A stretch of DNA of 64,000 nt, from NCBI GenBank assembly GCA_046348855.1, contig JAXMDK010000003.1, forward strand, positions 1 to 64,000, given 5' to 3'. Made by a program: the position numbers and the translations under genes. Of this stretch, positions 61,603 through 64,000 are shown one piece after another. Below the pieces are notes generated by a model. It was not told the DNA's origin. It did no database searches and was given only the letters and a program-made list of their open reading frames with translations. The DNA comes from TMP-24 sp046348855. Its GTDB lineage: Bacteria > Pseudomonadota > Alphaproteobacteria > Rhodobacterales > Rhodobacteraceae. How positions within the stretch are numbered: position 1 is the first letter of the stretch; the number at the start of each line of letters is the position of its first letter.

Positions 61603-61890
61603 CCCGGATCGCGGTTGCATCAATCGAAATCCGCGATGGAGGCCGAGCGCGAGGCTGTCGCTTCGCGCGCCCGGCCGCGGTTTCAGCTTGCCCCGGCCGT
61701 GCGCCCAGCCCACGACGGCCCCTTCCAGCCGCGCCGGAGGGCGCGGCGGCCTCCGGCAGGGATATTTCAGGACAGAAAGTGACCGCCCCCACTTTCTGTC
61801 GATAAATATCCCGGGGTCCGGGGCAGAGCCCCGGTGGTGTGCCCTGATCGGTCCGGGCACCACGAACGCTGCCCGGCGATGCTTCGGATG
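61603..61890 (-). repeat. Composite intergenic repeat, copy 6 (long form, inverted)
   Basis: Occupies most of the 479-base gene-free stretch 61426-61904. From right to left: CGAAGCATCG (61877-61886 on the minus strand); stem CCGGGGC-AGA-GCCCCGG (61818-61834); AAATATCCC (61804-61812); inverted repeat GACAGAAAGTG/CACTTTCTGTC (61771-61781 and 61790-61800); GGGATATTTC (61760-61769); and a 9-bp stem GCGCGAGGC-TGTC-GCTTCGCGC (61648-61669). The first part mirrors copy 4 and the last part mirrors copy 5. The rest of the gap (61426-61602) is the 5' region of the mttB-type gene and shows no gene. Confidence 0.75.
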
Positions 61891-61904
61891 GATGTGGTCT
61901 CACG

Positions 61905-63134
61905 CTAAAGAACCCGTTCGAGCGCCGCGATCAGCCGGTCGACATCCTCGCCCGACGTATAGTGAACCATCGACAGCCGCAGCACGCCGCGGGCCGGATC
62001 CACGCCCATCGCCTCCAGCGGGCGCACTGCGTAGAAATCGCCGGCCCAGCAGTTGATCCCGTCGCGCGCCAAGGCCTCGGACACCGGCTCGGCCGGCCGG
62101 TCCAGCGCCACGGCCACCGTCGGCGCGCGCCGGTCCGCATCGCGCGGCCCGATCAGGCGCAGGTCGTTGCGGGCCGCCAGATAGTCGAGGAGCGGCTGGC
62201 ACAGTGCGGTCTCGTGGGCGCGGATCAGATCGTGCACCGCCGCGCCTCGCCGCGCCGCGTTCGGCTCAGGCGGGAAGTGATGGGCGTGCAGGGCGTCGAA
62301 ATAGTCGGCGATCCCGGCGGCGGCGGCGACCTGGGCATGGTCCGGTCCGGCCGGGGTGAAACGCTTGTAAAGCGTGCTGCCGTTGAAATAGTGGCCCTGG
62401 TTGGCCAGCCCCATGCCGAAGCCTTCGCGGATGACCATGATCCCCTGATGGGGGCCATAGACCTTGTAGGCCGAGAACAGATAGACGTCCGCCCCCAGCG
62501 CGCCGACGTCAGGCAGGCCGTGCGGGGCGTAGCTGACCCCGTCGACGCAGGCCGCCGCCCCCGCCTTGTGGACCATCTCGACGATCCCGGCCACCGGGTT
62601 GATCTCGGCCACCACGTTGGAACAATGCGGAAAGCACACCAGCCGCACCCGCCCGTCCGCCAGCAGCGGCGCCAGCGTTTCGGGGTCGAGATGGCCGGTC
62701 TCGGGGTCGATCCGCCATTCGCGCACCTCGATCCCGTCGGCCGCCAGCCGCCGCCAGGGGCCGGAGTTGGCCTCATGGTCCTGGTTGGTGACGACGATCG
62801 CGGCGCCGGGCTTCAGGGTCTGGCGCATCGCCTGGGCCAGCACATAGGTGTTGGCGGTGGTCGAGGGGCCGAAGCTGACCTCGTGGGTCGCCACCCCCAT
62901 CATCGCCGCCAGCCGCGCCCGCGCCTCGTCCATCTCGGCCCCGCCGGCCTGCGCCGCCGCATAAGGCGCATAGGGCTGCACCTTGCGTTCGCGGTAAAAA
63001 CGGGTCAGCCGGTCGATCACCGGACCGCAGGCATAGGAGCCGCCGGCATTTTCAAAAAACGCCTGGTCCTTCAGGCCCGCCACGGCAAAGGCGGGAAACT
63101 GGCTGCGCACGAATGTCAGGTCAAGCTTGGTCAC
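61905..63134 (-). CDS. Class V aminotransferase, cysteine desulfurase-like PLP enzyme
   Basis: A 409-residue fold-type I PLP enzyme. The N-terminus DLTFVRSQFPAFAVAGLKDQAFFENAGGSYACGPVIDRL is that of the SufS/CsdA-like 'selenocysteine lyase' relatives. The PLP Lys is in LFSAYKVYGPHQGIM, with the preceding His in PHCSNVVAEINPV and Asp in ACVDGVSYAPHGLPDV. The flexible loop that carries the active Cys in true desulfurases is not obvious, so another lyase or aminotransferase reaction is possible. It starts at a GTG at 63134 with GGAGG, and is divergent from a polyamine-type binding protein gene. Confidence 0.82.
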   Translation of the reverse strand: MTKLDLTFVRSQFPAFAVAGLKDQAFFENAGGSYACGPVIDRLTRFYRERKVQPYAPYAAAQAGGAEMDEARARLAAMMGVATHEVSFGPSTTANTYVLAQAMRQTLKPGAAIVVTNQDHEANSGPWRRLAADGIEVREWRIDPETGHLDPETLAPLLADGRVRLVCFPHCSNVVAEINPVAGIVEMVHKAGAAACVDGVSYAPHGLPDVGALGADVYLFSAYKVYGPHQGIMVIREGFGMGLANQGHYFNGSTLYKRFTPAGPDHAQVAAAAGIADYFDALHAHHFPPEPNAARRGAAVHDLIRAHETALCQPLLDYLAARNDLRLIGPRDADRRAPTVAVALDRPAEPVSEALARDGINCWAGDFYAVRPLEAMGVDPARGVLRLSMVHYTSGEDVDRLIAALERVL

Positions 63135-63372
63135 GGGGCAATCCTCCTTGCGATCTTCCTCAACTCCGGCGGCGACCTGCCCTTCGCATGTGCCCCGCAG
63201 GCATGGCAGGTCTTCCAGCCGAGCCGGGAAGTCCTTCCGGGAAAGGCCGTCCGGCAGACCCGGCGCGCCGCAAAGGGACATCCCGCCGAGTCGCCGAAGT
63301 GATAGCGCGCCCGCGCCCGCATGGAAAGCGCGTCCCCGGCGAAGGCCCGCCGGAACGTGATCGACGAACGGC

Positions 63373-63409
63373 TTGCTTTTTATCAAGCCTCGGTTAAACT
63401 TTGATCAAA
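63373..63409 (+). promoter_or_regulatory. Putative promoter and palindrome upstream of the binding protein gene
   Basis: TTGCTT (63373-63378) and TAAACT (63395-63400) are spaced 16 bases apart, a reasonable sigma-70 pair. The palindrome TTTGATCAAA (63400-63409) follows and runs into AAAATATCCT, so this promoter also carries the AAATATCC core of the intergenic repeat family. The rest of the 295-base divergent gap shows nothing else. Confidence 0.45.
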
Positions 63410-63429
63410 ATATCCTGGGGAGGATCATC

Positions 63430-64000
63430 ATGAAATTCTGCACGGGCCTTGCAGCCCTGAGTGTCGTTGCGGCCCTTGCCCTGCCAGCCCGGGCCGACGA
63501 CCCCGGCCTGGTGGTGCTCGACTGGGCCGGGCTCGACATCGAGGGGGCCTATGCCCAGTACAAGGAAAAGAACGGCGACAAGCCGACCTATGCCTTCTTC
63601 GGATCGGACGACGAGGCGTTCCAGAAGCTGGCGTCGGGCTTTACCGCCGACGTGGTCGAACCCTGTTCGCAGATGGTGCAGAAATACCGCGACGCCGGGC
63701 TGATCGTGCCCTGGGATCCCAAGCGCATCCCCGACCTGAAGGACGTGGACCCGAGGTTCCTGAAATCCAGGGTCTTTCAGGATGACAAGGGCCTGTGGTT
63801 CATTCCGACCAACTGGGGGGTGACGGCGGTCGCCTACAACACCAAGGAGGTCCCGGCGGCGGATGTTTCGACGCTGCAGGTCTTTGCCGATCCGAAATAT
63901 GCCGGGCGCATCTCGCTGCCCAACTCGTCCGACGACGTCTGGGCGCTGGCCTATCTCGCCACCGGCGTGACCAGTTGGGACCACATCAGCGACGACCAGT
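63430..64000 (+). CDS. Polyamine-type ABC transporter binding protein (PotD family), 3' end outside window
   Basis: The first 190 residues of a periplasmic binding protein. The signal peptide is MKFCTGLAALSVVAALALPARA. The mature part opens LVVLDWAGLDIEGAYAQYKEKNG and contains FIPTNWGVTAVAYNTKEV and PKYAGRISLPNSSDDVWALAYL, the pattern of spermidine/putrescine-binding proteins. GGGGAGG lies upstream of the ATG at 63430. The divergent PLP enzyme and the MttB-type gene nearby suggest uptake of a betaine, polyamine or amino acid derivative. The ligand is unproven. Confidence 0.88.
   Translation, partial: MKFCTGLAALSVVAALALPARADDPGLVVLDWAGLDIEGAYAQYKEKNGDKPTYAFFGSDDEAFQKLASGFTADVVEPCSQMVQKYRDAGLIVPWDPKRIPDLKDVDPRFLKSRVFQDDKGLWFIPTNWGVTAVAYNTKEVPAADVSTLQVFADPKYAGRISLPNSSDDVWALAYLATGVTSWDHISDDQ

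Noticed and set aside
1..64000. CRISPR array, rRNA operon or insertion sequence
   Set aside because: No regularly spaced direct repeats, no rRNA sequence and no transposase reading frame were seen on either strand.

Overview
The window reads as chromosomal DNA of an alphaproteobacterium of the Rhodobacterales (Rhodobacteraceae/Paracoccaceae type). This is inferred from very high GC, the Rhodobacter-style ArgC, LpxI in place of LpxH, the DUF6456/DUF6477 gene pair, the S9 protein with an alanine/proline-rich N-terminal extension, and the many overlapping ATGA/GTGA start-stop junctions. No plasmid backbone, prophage, transposase, rRNA or CRISPR array is visible. One tRNA-Gly(CCC) is present.

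Layout. 1-14 kb is a long minus-strand envelope and housekeeping block: a GH108 lysozyme-like gene (cut by the window edge), ccmE and argC, then pyrH-frr-uppS-cdsA-dxr-rseP-(54-aa membrane protein)-bamA-skp-fabZ-lpxA-lpxI-lpxB. miaA follows on the plus strand. 15-22.5 kb holds an AraC regulator and a dipeptide/oligopeptide-type ABC importer with a Tat-exported binding protein and two fused ATPases. 22.5-33 kb is sugar catabolism: an alpha-glucoside importer and alpha-glucosidase (aglEFGA), glucokinase, and zwf-pgl-pgi. A 12-bp palindrome upstream of zwf recurs at 10 of 12 positions upstream of aglE. 33-36.6 kb holds tRNA-Gly, a pcaF-like thiolase, RidA, hflX, hfq and a 57-aa lipoprotein gene.

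36.7-48.2 kb is a reductive pyrimidine degradation neighbourhood: an NMT1/THI5-type ABC importer, dihydropyrimidinase, an N-carbamoyl-beta-alanine amidohydrolase-type M20 enzyme, an omega-amino-acid:pyruvate aminotransferase and two RutR-family TetR regulators. TGACC-N4-GGTCA boxes lie in both regulator intergenic regions. A low-GC two-gene cassette sits inside the amidohydrolase-dihydropyrimidinase operon, and a parD antitoxin with a dead parE toxin lies between the two regulators.

48.2-64 kb holds rplM-rpsI, a thioesterase, an enoyl-CoA hydratase, an MFS carrier, an M32 carboxypeptidase, ctaA, an M4 (protealysin-like) metalloprotease with a probable emfourin-type partner, a TrmJ-like methyltransferase, a TfoX-N protein, thiE, the DUF6456/DUF6477 pair, a non-pyrrolysine MttB-family methyltransferase, a class V PLP enzyme and the start of a polyamine-type binding protein. 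From about 53.1 to 55.9 kb four consecutive genes carry many small indels but no clear nonsense substitutions. That pattern looks like a poor-consensus patch rather than old decay.

The least explained feature is a family of intergenic repeats. A core AAATATCC joined to a GC hairpin occurs at about 1.9, 20.4, 39.5, 56.1, 61.8 and 63.4 kb. Three copies between 55.9 and 61.9 kb are larger mosaics with a second hairpin and a CGAAGCATCG module. All comparisons were made by eye.
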